Counted from the stretch's first letter, positions 47,328-56,891 are shown. The stretch: 64,000 nt of DNA from Acidobacteriota bacterium (GCA_003225055.1 QIAU01000128.1:1-64000), one strand, 5' to 3'. The notes: a model not told the origin generated them from the sequence alone. A program made the numbers and translations.

Positions 47328-50282
47328 TCAGAATGCCTGCCCTAAGGTGATGAAAAACTGAGTGGCCTTAACGCCGGAGATGGGATTCAGATTGCGTCCA
47401 ACATCAAAGCGAACCGGCCCGACTGGCGTGGCATACCTGAACCCGATACCAACCGTGTTGGTGTAGTTGCGAATCAGCTGGCGGATATTGATCGGACCAT
47501 AGATATTGCCGCCGTCGTAAAAGAGGGCGCCGCCTAATTCCTGTCCCAACAGGTTTAAGCCCAAGGGGAAGCGGACCTCGGAGTTAACCATAAATAGCTG
47601 GTTGCCCCCGATGGGCACCCGAATGTTGGTGCAGGTGCTGGGGTCATTAGGTTTCGAGCAGGCCAGGACGGTGCGTTGCGGGCCGGCGCCGTTGATGGGG
47701 AAGCCGCGAAGAGTGGTTTCCCCACCGGAAAAGAAGCGCTCGCTGGTGGGAATGTGGCTGGAGGCGAACGACTTGGCTAACCCGAGGGTCAGGCGATTGG
47801 CCCACACCAGATTTTTCTTAGCGAGAAGCGGCTGGTAATAGGCGCTCTGGCCCATAAAACGGACGAAATTTGTATTCGAACCGAGAAACTTGGGGGTAAT
47901 AGCGAAATCCAGCGTCTGGTAGAAGCCCTGATGTGCATCGAGAGGCTGGTCGCGAGTGTCGCGAATCCAGGTGGACGACAGAGTGGAGAGCCGCAGCCTT
48001 TGGTCCTCCGGCAGCACCAGCCCGGGGATTATCAGATTGGAGAGAACGGTGCGGCGAAAACGATAGCGCAATTGAAGGCGGCGGCTGCCGTCCTGGTTGA
48101 GCGGTTTCTCCAGCTGCCAGGAGCCCTCGCCGAGACGGGCTTCAAATATCGGGTTCTCGGTGGTTCGTTCGATCGACGTGCTGATGAGAGATTTCCAGCC
48201 CGACAAGCGGAAGTGGGGGACCGTGTAAGTTGTGACTGCACGCTGATCGAGGCGTGACGCGAGCAGCGAGAGCGAGAGCGACTCGGCAAGCCCGCGGACG
48301 TTGTCGCGCTTGTATTCGATTGAACCGCGTGGGCTCACGAACGTCCTCTCCGAAAAAGTGAAGTTCTTGTTGCCTACGCCCACAGTGGGCAGTCCGGGCA
48401 GGGCAATCGATCCGGTGGGCAAATTGCCGCCCCGGCGTGCGAGCTCAAGGCCAAAGCCATAGTTCAAGGAATTCCTTTTGCCTTCATGCATCTTGATCAA
48501 AACGTCTTCGTTGTCCTGGTTGGTGATGGGGCGGCGCGGTTCCACATTGGCCCAGTCGAATACCCCCAGGTCATACAACTTGCTCTCCGACTCCAGGAGA
48601 TCTTTTTGGCTGAGCCGGGCCTCAGGGTGCAGGCCGGCAATTCTGTTGATTAAAGAGGTGCGGGTAACGTTCTGACCGAGGAGCACCACCTGGTCTACCT
48701 GAACCTGCTGTTTTTCCTGGATGCTGTAGGTAACGTCGACTCGGGTAGGGTCGTCGGGGTGAGGCGAGACACGCGAATTGAATTCCGCATTGGGGAAACC
48801 GCGGTCCAGATACGCAGCCAGGATTTCAGAACGGTCGGCGGCCAGGGCCTTGGGTGAAAAAGGTCTGCCGGGTCGCAGCTGAAAGCCTCCCTTGCCCTGA
48901 AGCTCATGTCCGGAAACGCGGTAGTTACCCTGGAGCGACAGGTTGTCCACCCGGGTTTGCGGGCCCTCAGCGATCACGAAACGGGCATAGAGTTTCGGTT
49001 CGCGATCAACGATCTCCTGGTCCACCTTGACCTGTTCGTAGCCACGATCTTTGTAAAAGGTCTCGAGGTTTTTGACACTCTGTTTGGCCAGCTTGTCGCT
49101 GAACTTGCCGCGCCAAAAAAACAAGTGGTGCGGTTTGACCAGGACGTGTTTGGTGAGTTCGTCCTCATCGGCGTGCTGATTGCCGCGAAAGGTGATTTCC
49201 TGCACCTTATGTCGGCGACCCTTGTCGATATTGTAGAGCAGGCTGGCCTGGCCGTCTTGTTTTTGAAAATTCGGCGTGACGTGCGCGTCGAAGAAGCCCT
49301 TGCTTTGGAAGAAGTCGGCGAGGTTGCGGCGTCCTTCTTCGACCAGATCGGCGTCGATCGCGCCCTCGGAGAATAGGGGAATGAGTCTTTTTTCCCGGCG
49401 GCCGCTCAGCAAGGGAATCAAGGAGAGCCGCGCGCCTGTGAGTTTGATATCTACGATGGGACCTATCGTGACCTTAACCAGGATGTCGGCGCGGTTGGTT
49501 TCTGGATGATATTGGGCCTGAGAGAAGTCAACTCTGCTGGCGAGGCGATGCTGGCTGGCCAGATCCTTCTTCATCAGTACCAAGCCGTTGTTGATCCGCT
49601 TCGGCGTGTACTTCTTGCCCGGTTTGAGCGAAGCCCGCGTGGCTAACGCCCGCAGCGTTTGAGTGTCGTCGACCAGCCGCCTGGCCTCCCCAGGCGTCGG
49701 CCCGCGTACTTCCAGGGTGCCGATTTTCGCCCGCTCGCCGAGGTTTACGTGGAACACGACATTGGCGAGCATGTGTTCTTCGTCGAATCGCGGCTCGGTG
49801 CGCACCTGCGCCTGAAAGAATCCGCTGGCTATGAGAAATTTCAGTAGCGCCCCTCCAGCAGCATAAGCAGTCTCGTGCTTGTAAGGAGTTTGGTGGGGGA
49901 TATTGGCCACCTGCAACAGGCGGGCGTAAGGAAAGTGCTTGGTGGCTCCAGGAAAATCCAGGACTCCGAAGTAGAAAGCGGGCTCCAGCGTGAAGGTCAC
50001 ATGCAGCCCCGCGGGATCAGGTTTCGCGTCCAGTTTCACCTGGCTGAATCGTCCGGTTTGTTTCAGGGCGTAGATCGTGTTCTGAATGCTGCGGTTCGAG
50101 TAGAGGTCGCCAGACTTGAGCTGGATTAGGGGGCGATACGGGTCTACCGAGATCTTTGGATTCGCCACAACCTCGACGACGCCGACTTTCTGTCCTTCGT
50201 AGGAAACCTTGCCGCTTTCCTGGGATTGAAGTTGGGCGGGACAGGCTAGAACCAAAAGGGCTGCGACAATCCAGAAGCGCAT
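47328..50282 (-). CDS. Large BamA/TamA-type Omp85 outer-membrane protein
   Basis: A 984-aa protein with a signal peptide ending near QLQSQE. Several POTRA modules cover about residues 25-600 (for example VTFTLEPAFYFGVLDFPG, IVDIKLTGARLSLIPLL, KVQEITFRGNQHADEDEL and RVDNLSLQGNYRVSG). A C-terminal 16-strand barrel follows, with SERFFSGGETTLRGF (the Omp85 loop-6 region) and the last strand ending in F. E. coli TamA has three POTRAs and about 580 aa and BamA five and about 810 aa, so this protein is unusually large. Its operon with tamB suggests the TamA role, although BamA-like size leaves doubt. Confidence 0.88.
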   Translation of the reverse strand: MRFWIVAALLVLACPAQLQSQESGKVSYEGQKVGVVEVVANPKISVDPYRPLIQLKSGDLYSNRSIQNTIYALKQTGRFSQVKLDAKPDPAGLHVTFTLEPAFYFGVLDFPGATKHFPYARLLQVANIPHQTPYKHETAYAAGGALLKFLIASGFFQAQVRTEPRFDEEHMLANVVFHVNLGERAKIGTLEVRGPTPGEARRLVDDTQTLRALATRASLKPGKKYTPKRINNGLVLMKKDLASQHRLASRVDFSQAQYHPETNRADILVKVTIGPIVDIKLTGARLSLIPLLSGRREKRLIPLFSEGAIDADLVEEGRRNLADFFQSKGFFDAHVTPNFQKQDGQASLLYNIDKGRRHKVQEITFRGNQHADEDELTKHVLVKPHHLFFWRGKFSDKLAKQSVKNLETFYKDRGYEQVKVDQEIVDREPKLYARFVIAEGPQTRVDNLSLQGNYRVSGHELQGKGGFQLRPGRPFSPKALAADRSEILAAYLDRGFPNAEFNSRVSPHPDDPTRVDVTYSIQEKQQVQVDQVVLLGQNVTRTSLINRIAGLHPEARLSQKDLLESESKLYDLGVFDWANVEPRRPITNQDNEDVLIKMHEGKRNSLNYGFGLELARRGGNLPTGSIALPGLPTVGVGNKNFTFSERTFVSPRGSIEYKRDNVRGLAESLSLSLLASRLDQRAVTTYTVPHFRLSGWKSLISTSIERTTENPIFEARLGEGSWQLEKPLNQDGSRRLQLRYRFRRTVLSNLIIPGLVLPEDQRLRLSTLSSTWIRDTRDQPLDAHQGFYQTLDFAITPKFLGSNTNFVRFMGQSAYYQPLLAKKNLVWANRLTLGLAKSFASSHIPTSERFFSGGETTLRGFPINGAGPQRTVLACSKPNDPSTCTNIRVPIGGNQLFMVNSEVRFPLGLNLLGQELGGALFYDGGNIYGPINIRQLIRNYTNTVGIGFRYATPVGPVRFDVGRNLNPISGVKATQFFITLGQAF

Positions 50283-50855
50283 AAGGCATCACGTAGGTCG
50301 GACCTGTCGTCATCCTCCTGGACAGCCTTGAGGCTGCGGCGGGAGGGACTTCGCGTGCCCGCCAATCATTTGCGCTGCACGCCAGATCCTTCACCGGCTG
50401 ACGCCGGTTCAGGATGACGACATAAGAAGAAAACGATCGCCACAAAATGGCATTGTGGCTCGCCCTTCCGGCGGCCGAACAGGGACTGCCTTGTGATGCC
50501 CTTGTTTTTCCTGAAGATGCCCGCCGTCGTAGAAGTCGAAAGAGCAGCTCCGCCCAGAGCTGCAGCTGGTTACGCACGGCTGTTTGCCGGCAGATGGAGA
50601 GCAACGGTCGCGGTTCTCGACCCGAGACCCGATCCCTCGACTCGCTCCCTTCGCTCCGGGCAGGCTCTTGGCGGACTTAGGTCCGGCTTGACAGGATGAC
50701 AACATCGAGGGCGCGAATTTCATTCGACAGCAACCGTACAGGCGCGTTCGCATGGAAGTACGAGATGGTCTGTATTGTCTCTGTTGTAGTTGATCTTCTA
50801 CTTTTGCTTTGAGGGGGCAGTACCCCTGTATCCCAAGTGCGACGGGTCAAAGCTC
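50283..50855. other. Intergenic region carrying dispersed inverted elements
   Basis: No supported gene in 570 bp. TCGTCATCCT (50307-50316) and AGGATGACGA (50411-50420) are perfect inverse copies about 95 bp apart. The latter belongs to a GATCCTTC...AGGATGACG element similar to that after lysS. A further copy of ACAGGATGAC is at 50691-50700. Confidence 0.5.
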
Positions 50856-51731
50856 ATGGGTTTCCACCGCGCCAGCACGAGGATAATTTCTTTCGGGCCA
50901 GCTGCCGCCCTGCTGATCGCCTCGGTTCCGCTGGCCGGAACCGAGACCGCTTCCGACCCAACCAAAATTCCTCCCAAACAATTGGTGCGCGAGGTCGTCA
51001 ACCAGGAAGTCGACTCCTCGGAGGCGGACCACAGCCGCTGGATGTATCGACAACAGCATACGGATCCCCGCAGCAATGAGTTGAAAGAGTGTATTGACAC
51101 CAGCGAGGGGACAATTTGTCGTGTCCTGGCTCGCAATGGTCATCCGCTCACACCGCAGGAAGAACAGCAAGAGATTCAGCAAATACAAGAATTGGCCGGG
51201 AATCCGGCAAGATTGCGGGAACAACAGAAAGCGCGTCGTCAGGATGCGGATCGGGCGCTGAAAATGGAGCAGCTGCTGCCAGACGCGTTCGATTACGAGT
51301 ACGACGGCCGGGAGGGAAGATACGTTCGCCTTCGGTTTCGACCCGCTCTTAACTTCAGGCCTCCCGACCGGGAAAGCCGTGTGTTCCATGGCATGGTGGG
51401 CAGCCTGCTCGTTGATCCCGAGTCCAAGCGACTGGTGGCAATCAAAGGTCAACTAGTCAAGGATGTCGATTTCGGTCTGGGATTGCTCGGACGTTTGAGA
51501 AGAGGCGGCAGTTTCCAAGTGAGACGCGAAGAGGTTGGGAAAGGGGTCTGGCAGACTACTTTGCTGGATGTGAATATTCACGGCCGGGCTATATTCTTCA
51601 GGACGATCAATGCGCGGCAGCACGAAGTAACCGACAATTTCAAACGGGTGCCGTCCAATCTCACCGTGGCACAAGCGGCTTCCATGCTGGAAGGGCCGCT
51701 GTTCGAGGCGCGGTCAGAACACGCCCGCTGA
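50856..51731 (+). CDS. Secreted hypothetical protein of acidobacterial type
   Basis: A 291-aa protein with an N-terminal hydrophobic segment (IISFGPAAALLIASVPLAG) serving as signal. A highly charged helical region follows (about residues 85-145, rich in Glu, Gln and Arg, likely coiled). A beta-rich C-terminal domain contains VDPESKRLVAIKGQLVKDVD and LGRLRRGGSFQVRREEVG. I recall similar proteins in Acidobacteria without assigned function. The C-terminal half loosely resembles lipoprotein-carrier folds such as LolA, but this is not supported by a motif. ATG 50856 was chosen in front of the signal. A longer frame from 50790 has no signal character. Confidence 0.65.
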   Translation: MGFHRASTRIISFGPAAALLIASVPLAGTETASDPTKIPPKQLVREVVNQEVDSSEADHSRWMYRQQHTDPRSNELKECIDTSEGTICRVLARNGHPLTPQEEQQEIQQIQELAGNPARLREQQKARRQDADRALKMEQLLPDAFDYEYDGREGRYVRLRFRPALNFRPPDRESRVFHGMVGSLLVDPESKRLVAIKGQLVKDVDFGLGLLGRLRRGGSFQVRREEVGKGVWQTTLLDVNIHGRAIFFRTINARQHEVTDNFKRVPSNLTVAQAASMLEGPLFEARSEHAR

Positions 51732-51890
51732 CCTATAAGCAGAGATTTCACAACATATTCTCTACGTGATGTTCCAGCTCTGATTACACGGTTTTCCGAA
51801 TTCTGGCAGCCGCGGTGGCTGAAGTAAATTCTTGGGTTGGGGATAACTTCGCAATTCTTTCCTTAGGCGCTGCCTGCAGAGAAACCGACG

Positions 51891-52955
51891 ATGAGGCTGG
51901 TCATATTCGGATTGACCGTGAGCTCTTCCTGGGGAAATGGACACGCCACCATCTGGCGTGGTCTCTGCAGCGCGCTTGCTCGCCAGAATCATCAGATTAC
52001 GTTTTTTGAGCGCGACGTTCCCTATTACGCGAATCATCGCGATCTTTCGAATGCCGAGGATTACAAACTGGTCCTGTACCGGGACTGGGCGGATATCAAG
52101 GCGGCAGCGCGCGAGGTGGTTGCCAGCGCCGATTCGGCGATCGTGACCTCCTACTGCCCGGATGCTCGCGCGGCGTCGGATCTGATTCTGGATTCACGGG
52201 AGCCGATGCGAATTTTCTATGATCTCGATACACCGGTCACATTAGAGAGACTCAGTGCGGGCGAAGAAGTGGATTATGTACCTTCCTATGGCCTGGAACC
52301 CTTCGACCTGGTGTTGAGTTATACGGGTGGGAGGTCGCTTGTCGAATTACGTGATCGGTTGGGCGCGCGGCGGGTGGCTCCGCTGTATGGAAGTGCGGAC
52401 CCCACATTGCATCGCCCGGTTGCGCCCTGCCCACGGTATGACGCAGATTTGTCGTATCTCGGAACCTACGCTCCCGACCGCCAGGCCATGCTGGAAGAAT
52501 TATTTATTGAGCCGGCGCGGCGCTGTCCCCAAAAGCGATTTGTGATCGGGGGAGCGCAGTATCCCACCGAATTTCCCTGGACCGAGAACATCTGGTTCGT
52601 CCGCCATGTGCCGCCGCCAGAGCATCCCGCTTTCTATTGTTCTTCTGCGCTGACTCTTAGTGTGACGCGCGCTGCCATGGCCGAGACGGGATATTGTCCC
52701 TCAGGACGGTTATTTGAAGCGGCGGCCTGTGGGACGCCGGTTATCAGCGATGCCTGGGATGGGCTGGAAGAGTTCTTCGAACCGGGGCGAGACATCCTGG
52801 TGGCCTCAAGTGCCAGCGATGTACAGGAGAGTTTGAAGTTCGATCGCGAACAATTGCGGCAAATGGGGAAGCGGGCGCGAGAGCGCGTGCTGGCAGAGCA
52901 CACCTCGGAACATCGCTGCACCGAGTTGCTCAGTTTGCTGGAGGTTACAGCGTGA
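51891..52955 (+). CDS. CgeB-like glycosyltransferase
   Basis: A 354-aa GT-B-type transferase. The N-terminal FGLTVSSSWGNGHATIWRGL carries a glycine-rich donor loop. DADLSYLGTYAPDRQAMLEEL and the C-terminal PSGRLFEAAACGTPVISD match CgeB-like (spore maturation) glycosyltransferases, in which the final Glu and Asp contact the sugar nucleotide. It opens a five-gene operon whose reading frames all overlap (next start GTG at 52952). The role is probably transfer of a sugar to a lipid, protein or small-molecule acceptor. The acceptor is unknown. Confidence 0.78.
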   Translation: MRLVIFGLTVSSSWGNGHATIWRGLCSALARQNHQITFFERDVPYYANHRDLSNAEDYKLVLYRDWADIKAAAREVVASADSAIVTSYCPDARAASDLILDSREPMRIFYDLDTPVTLERLSAGEEVDYVPSYGLEPFDLVLSYTGGRSLVELRDRLGARRVAPLYGSADPTLHRPVAPCPRYDADLSYLGTYAPDRQAMLEELFIEPARRCPQKRFVIGGAQYPTEFPWTENIWFVRHVPPPEHPAFYCSSALTLSVTRAAMAETGYCPSGRLFEAAACGTPVISDAWDGLEEFFEPGRDILVASSASDVQESLKFDREQLRQMGKRARERVLAEHTSEHRCTELLSLLEVTA

Positions 52956-53713
52956 GCACCTGGGGCGTGGTACCGGCGGCGGGGTTGGGAACTCGCATTC
53001 AACCGCTCGCTTTCTCTAAAGAACTCTTGCCGATCGGCACGCGGCGCGATGGCGAAACCGAAAGGCCCCGCGCCGTCTGCGAATACCTCGTGGAACGCAT
53101 GCTGGAGGGAGGCGCAACTCGAATCTGCTTCGTGATTTCCCCGGCCAAGACCGACATCATGAATTACTTTGGCGGGCAGATCGGGAATGCTTCCATCTGT
53201 TACGCCATTCAGCCCGACCCCAGTGGACTGTGTGATGCCATTTTCACGGCCCTGCCTTTCATTTCCCCCGAGGATGAAGTGCTGGTTGGGCTGCCGGATA
53301 CGGTCTGGTTTCCAGAGAACGGTTTTGCCCATCTGCCCCCGAGAACTTTTTCCTTCTTGCTGTTTCCGGTTGAGCGCCCTGAGCTGTTCGACGCGGTTTT
53401 AGATAACCAAGAAGGGCGGGTGTACGAAGTTCAAGTAAAGGCAGCTCGTCCTTCGACGCATTGGATCTGGGGCGCTTTCAAGTTACCCGGCCAGGAACTT
53501 GCTGCTCTCCATGATTTGTGGCAACAGCGCGAGCGGAAGGATCAGTATCTCGGGACTCTGGTAAACGCGCATATTGCGAACGGAGGCTATGTGCGGGCCG
53601 TACGACACGGTGAAACGTACGTTGACGTGGGAACGCTGCATGGCTACCGCGAGGCAGTTCGACTTCTGTCGGAGGAGGGCAAGCACCGGCGTGGGATCCG
53701 TATCGCAGCCTAA
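52952..53713 (+). CDS. Sugar nucleotidyltransferase (RfbA/GalU-like)
   Basis: A 253-aa enzyme of the NTP-transferase family, activating a sugar phosphate to an NDP-sugar. The P-loop signature VPAAGLGTRIQPL with KELLPIG is at residues 8-30. The metal-binding aspartate lies in LVGLPDTVW, and YVDVGTLHGY near the end is the family's C-terminal strand signature. The GTG start overlaps the previous stop by 4 bp (GTGA). It presumably makes the donor sugar for the glycosyltransferases of the operon. The sugar cannot be predicted. Confidence 0.82.
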   Translation: MSTWGVVPAAGLGTRIQPLAFSKELLPIGTRRDGETERPRAVCEYLVERMLEGGATRICFVISPAKTDIMNYFGGQIGNASICYAIQPDPSGLCDAIFTALPFISPEDEVLVGLPDTVWFPENGFAHLPPRTFSFLLFPVERPELFDAVLDNQEGRVYEVQVKAARPSTHWIWGAFKLPGQELAALHDLWQQRERKDQYLGTLVNAHIANGGYVRAVRHGETYVDVGTLHGYREAVRLLSEEGKHRRGIRIAA

Positions 53714-54560
53714 ACAGAGCGTGCTGTCCCTGCTGGCCACTCAGGATCGAGATCAAGAACAAGCTGAACCTCTGCGGGTACTCTTCTTGGCTGCGCATCC
53801 TGACGATGAAACCATCGGGGCCTCGGCGCTGTTGGGCCGGTTGCAGGATCGCATGGTTGTCTTTCTCACGGACGGTGCTCCACGTGATTCGCGCCTCTGG
53901 GCTCCGCATATAAGGGGATCGCGTGATGCCTATGCTTGTGCTCGCGCGGAGGAGGCCGCTTCCGCGTTGGCTTGTGCCGGAGTTCGGAGGGAACGAATCA
54001 CTTTCCTCGGTGGAGTCGATCAAGAAGCCGTCCACGAGTTGCCCGTTCTGCTGAAGGCTTTCCGGGAAGTGGTGAGCGAGTTTCAGCCCGCTGCGATCAT
54101 CACGCACCCGTACGAGGGCGGACATCCCGATCATGATGCCGCTGCCCTTGTCGCACATCTTGCAGCGCGGGCTCTTGAGCAGCCGGACAGGCGAGTCCCC
54201 AAGATTCTGGAGATGACGTCTTATCATGCCCGCAATGGTGGCAGAGTGAGTGGAGAGTTTCTTCCGCATATTGCGGCTGGAAATATTGCGGCTGGAAGTG
54301 AAGCTGAGATCAAGCTTACGCCGGAGGAGCGAGCCCGCAAGGCGCGAATGCTGGGCTGCTATCTTTCCCAGTGGCACGTCATTTCGGACTTTCCGCTGGA
54401 ACCTGAGCGACTGCGAGTCGCGCCCGCGCACGACTTCACGGCCCCACCGCATGCAGGGAGTCTGTGGTACGAGACGCTGGGATGGCCTCTAACCGGGGTT
54501 AAGTGGCGCGAGATCGTGGCCCGGGCGCTGCCCCAAGTCAGCGAACTCACATGCCATTGA
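53691..54560 (+). CDS. PIG-L/LmbE-family N-acetylglucosaminyl deacetylase-like protein
   Basis: A 289-aa zinc hydrolase. The HPDDE-type site is present as AAHPDDETIGASA near residue 32, and the second metal segment is YEGGHPDHDAAA. The fold is the same as MshB and BshB, which deacetylate N-acetylglucosaminyl intermediates. GTG 53691, preceded by GGAGGAGGG, overlaps the upstream gene by 23 bp. Longer starts would put over 100 bp inside the NTase gene. The 17-residue segment before LRVLFLAAHPDDE may be a flexible extension. It overlaps the next gene by 10 bp. Confidence 0.82.
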   Translation: MGSVSQPKQSVLSLLATQDRDQEQAEPLRVLFLAAHPDDETIGASALLGRLQDRMVVFLTDGAPRDSRLWAPHIRGSRDAYACARAEEAASALACAGVRRERITFLGGVDQEAVHELPVLLKAFREVVSEFQPAAIITHPYEGGHPDHDAAALVAHLAARALEQPDRRVPKILEMTSYHARNGGRVSGEFLPHIAAGNIAAGSEAEIKLTPEERARKARMLGCYLSQWHVISDFPLEPERLRVAPAHDFTAPPHAGSLWYETLGWPLTGVKWREIVARALPQVSELTCH

Positions 54561-55624
54561 CGGTTCTCAGTGTCAGCTATCCGTTAGCACCCGTCAGCGA
54601 GAGCACGGCGGGCGGAGCGGAGCAGGTTCTCGCCATGCTGGACGAAGGCCTGACGGGAGCAGGCCATCGCTCGCTTGTGATTGCTCAGGGAGGCTCGCAG
54701 TGTCGAGGAACCCTGCTGCCGGTTAAAGCACCCGGCTTCCGCCTGGATGAAGATGTGCATGCGCTCGCGTGTATCGACCATCGAGCCGCCATCAAGTGGG
54801 CGCTCACACGGTTTGCAATCGACATTGTTCACCTGCATGGTCTCGACTTCGTAGACTACTTGCCGGAAGCGGGACCGCCCGTCGTAGTGACCGTGCATCT
54901 GCCAATTTCCTTTTATCCGCGTCAGGCTTTCCAACTCAGCCGGCCGGACACTCACTTGGTATGCGTCTCCGAATCGCAAGCCTGGACCTGTCCGGCGGGA
55001 GCAAAGATCTGGGGGGTGATTCGAAACGGCGTCCGCCTCGACCCGTATCAACCGCCGAGAGTCAAGGGGAACTACGTATTCGCTTTAGGGCGCATCTGTC
55101 CGGAGAAGGGATTCGATATCGCCCTCGATGCCGCAACCGAGTGTGGCATCCCTTTGGTTTTGGCGGGAACGGTCTTCGGCTACGCAAGCCACCAGCAATA
55201 TTTCGAAGACGTGATCCGGCCGAGGCTGACCGGCGACCACCGCTTCATCGGAGCGATTGGTCTGAAAGCAAAGCGGGAACTCTTGGCTGGCGCGCGATGC
55301 GTAGTGATACCCAGCCTTGTCGAGGAGACCAGCTCTCTGGTGGCCATGGAAGCCATGGCGTGCGGCACACCGGTAGTGGCATTCAAGCGCGGCGCGTTAA
55401 CGGAACTGGTGGAGCACGGCCGCACCGGTTTGCTGGTCGACAGCCGGTCAGAGATGGCTGCTGCCATGGAAGCGGCCGGCAATCTGAGTTCGAGCCTCTG
55501 TCGAGAATACGCCGAGAAACAGTTCTCGTCGGACGAGATGGTTCGCCAGTATCTGGCGCTTTACTCCCGGCTGGCTGCGAGTTCCCGCGTGCACATCGAT
55601 TCAGACATAGAAAAGGTGGCATGA
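54551..55624 (+). CDS. GT4-family glycosyltransferase
   Basis: A 357-aa retaining glycosyltransferase. The N-terminal domain begins PLTVLSVSYPLAPVSESTAGGAEQVLAML, with the glycine loop GGAEQ. The C-terminal domain has the EX7E motif in EETSSLVAMEAMACG, followed by TPVVAFKRGALTELVEHGRTG. The catalytic and donor sites look complete and the length is typical. It belongs with the PIG-L gene, a pairing seen in thiol-sugar and lipid-glycan pathways. It overlaps the GNAT gene by 4 bp. Confidence 0.87.
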   Translation: MPLTVLSVSYPLAPVSESTAGGAEQVLAMLDEGLTGAGHRSLVIAQGGSQCRGTLLPVKAPGFRLDEDVHALACIDHRAAIKWALTRFAIDIVHLHGLDFVDYLPEAGPPVVVTVHLPISFYPRQAFQLSRPDTHLVCVSESQAWTCPAGAKIWGVIRNGVRLDPYQPPRVKGNYVFALGRICPEKGFDIALDAATECGIPLVLAGTVFGYASHQQYFEDVIRPRLTGDHRFIGAIGLKAKRELLAGARCVVIPSLVEETSSLVAMEAMACGTPVVAFKRGALTELVEHGRTGLLVDSRSEMAAAMEAAGNLSSSLCREYAEKQFSSDEMVRQYLALYSRLAASSRVHIDSDIEKVA

Positions 55625-56652
55625 TGAACATGCGCGACCAATTCAGTGTTCGCGAGAACACGGATATCGAGTCCCTGAAGCTGCTTCGACCCGAGTGGGA
55701 TGCGCTATGGCAGCGTTGCCCGAATGCGACGCCTTTCCAGCGGCCGGAGTGGCTGCTGCCCTGGGTCGAAGTTTTTCAGCCGCCTGAAATTTGGGCTCTC
55801 GAAGTTCGACGAGACAAGCAGTTGGTGGGACTTGCGCCCCTGTTCATTAATCACTGGGCGCCTGAGCCGGTTGTGAGTACGTTGGGCGCTTACACTTCAG
55901 ATTATCTGGACTGGCTTATCGAGCCGGGCTCGCCTAGCCGCATTGTGCAGAGCATCCTGGACTACATGCACGCCGACGCTCTGGCTGCCGACGGTCTGGA
56001 ACTCTCAAACGTGCCGAGAGGGTCTCACTTGTTGAGGTCGGAATTCCTGAGCCGCTGGGAGTTCGAAGTTACGCCGGACGAAGCGTGCCCCGTCTTGCGA
56101 CTTCCCAAGACAACGGAAGATCTCAAGACGATCGTACAGAACGGGCAATTCAGAAATTTACAGAAGGCACGCCGCCGCGCGGAACGAGTCGGGCAAGTAC
56201 AGGTTGAAGTCGCGACCCACCATACCCTGGACGAGCTGCTGGAAGGCTTGATGAGGCTGCACCAGGCTCGCTGGACGCAGGTACGGATGCCGGGGGTTCT
56301 GGCCAACGACGCAGCCCAGGAGTTCCACTACCGGGCCGCTCGCGGGCTTCTCGATCGCGGCGTGCTGCGCTTGTACGGACTGCGCCTGGGCGGTGTTCTG
56401 ATTGGGGTGATGTACACCTTGGCAGAACGAAATGTGCTCTATTGCTACCTGCAGGGGTTCGATCCCGACTATGCAGAATTCAGTCCCGGCGTACAGATGA
56501 TCGGTGCAGTCGTAGAAGACGGGGTCAGGGAAGCGAAGCAAGCTGTGGATTTTCTGCGCGGGCGCGAACCTTACAAATATGCTTGGGGCGCCCAGGATGA
56601 ACCGAGTTTTCGCTTGCGGGCGCGCGAGGATATGTGCTGCTCGGTTCCCTAG
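55621..56652 (+). CDS. GNAT/FemAB-like acyltransferase (Acetyltransf_6, CelD/BcsL type)
   Basis: A 343-aa protein of the FemAB-like double-GNAT group. NATPFQRPEWLLPWVEVF near residue 35 and KARRRAERVGQVQVEVA near 185 match this family, as does the C-terminal YLQGFDPDYAEFSPGVQMIG segment with FLRGREPYKYAWGA. Such proteins transfer amino-acyl or acyl groups to sugars or peptidoglycan-type acceptors and are frequent in polysaccharide clusters. ATG 55621 overlaps the GT4 stop. It is the last gene of the operon. A much longer upstream frame on the same strand is an artefact of overlap with the GT4 gene. Confidence 0.82.
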   Translation: MMNMRDQFSVRENTDIESLKLLRPEWDALWQRCPNATPFQRPEWLLPWVEVFQPPEIWALEVRRDKQLVGLAPLFINHWAPEPVVSTLGAYTSDYLDWLIEPGSPSRIVQSILDYMHADALAADGLELSNVPRGSHLLRSEFLSRWEFEVTPDEACPVLRLPKTTEDLKTIVQNGQFRNLQKARRRAERVGQVQVEVATHHTLDELLEGLMRLHQARWTQVRMPGVLANDAAQEFHYRAARGLLDRGVLRLYGLRLGGVLIGVMYTLAERNVLYCYLQGFDPDYAEFSPGVQMIGAVVEDGVREAKQAVDFLRGREPYKYAWGAQDEPSFRLRAREDMCCSVP

Positions 56653-56891
56653 ACCATTCCCGCAACCTGGCAAGGGGCCTGGCTCCTGCAATCGGATTCC
56701 TGGTTCTGAGGCCAGGCATATCCCTCCTACCCCTCCTACATACCAACCTGCAGAGGGCTTCTACACATCCAAGGGTCAACTAGGTGCGGTGGACCGTCCC
56801 CAGGCTGTGCCTCCGGGTGGCGAACCTTAGGGTTTAGCTTGGGGACGGGATCCCTTGATCCCATAACCTTCTGAGGAAACGCATTGCGGCG

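Noticed and set aside
50409-50753. Overlapping short frames on both strands upstream of the secreted protein gene
   Set aside because: They are translations of the dispersed intergenic elements, with no start signals or motifs.
54769-55620. Upstream extension of the GNAT gene frame
   Set aside because: It overlaps the well-supported GT4 gene throughout, and the protein family starts at the ATG at 55621.
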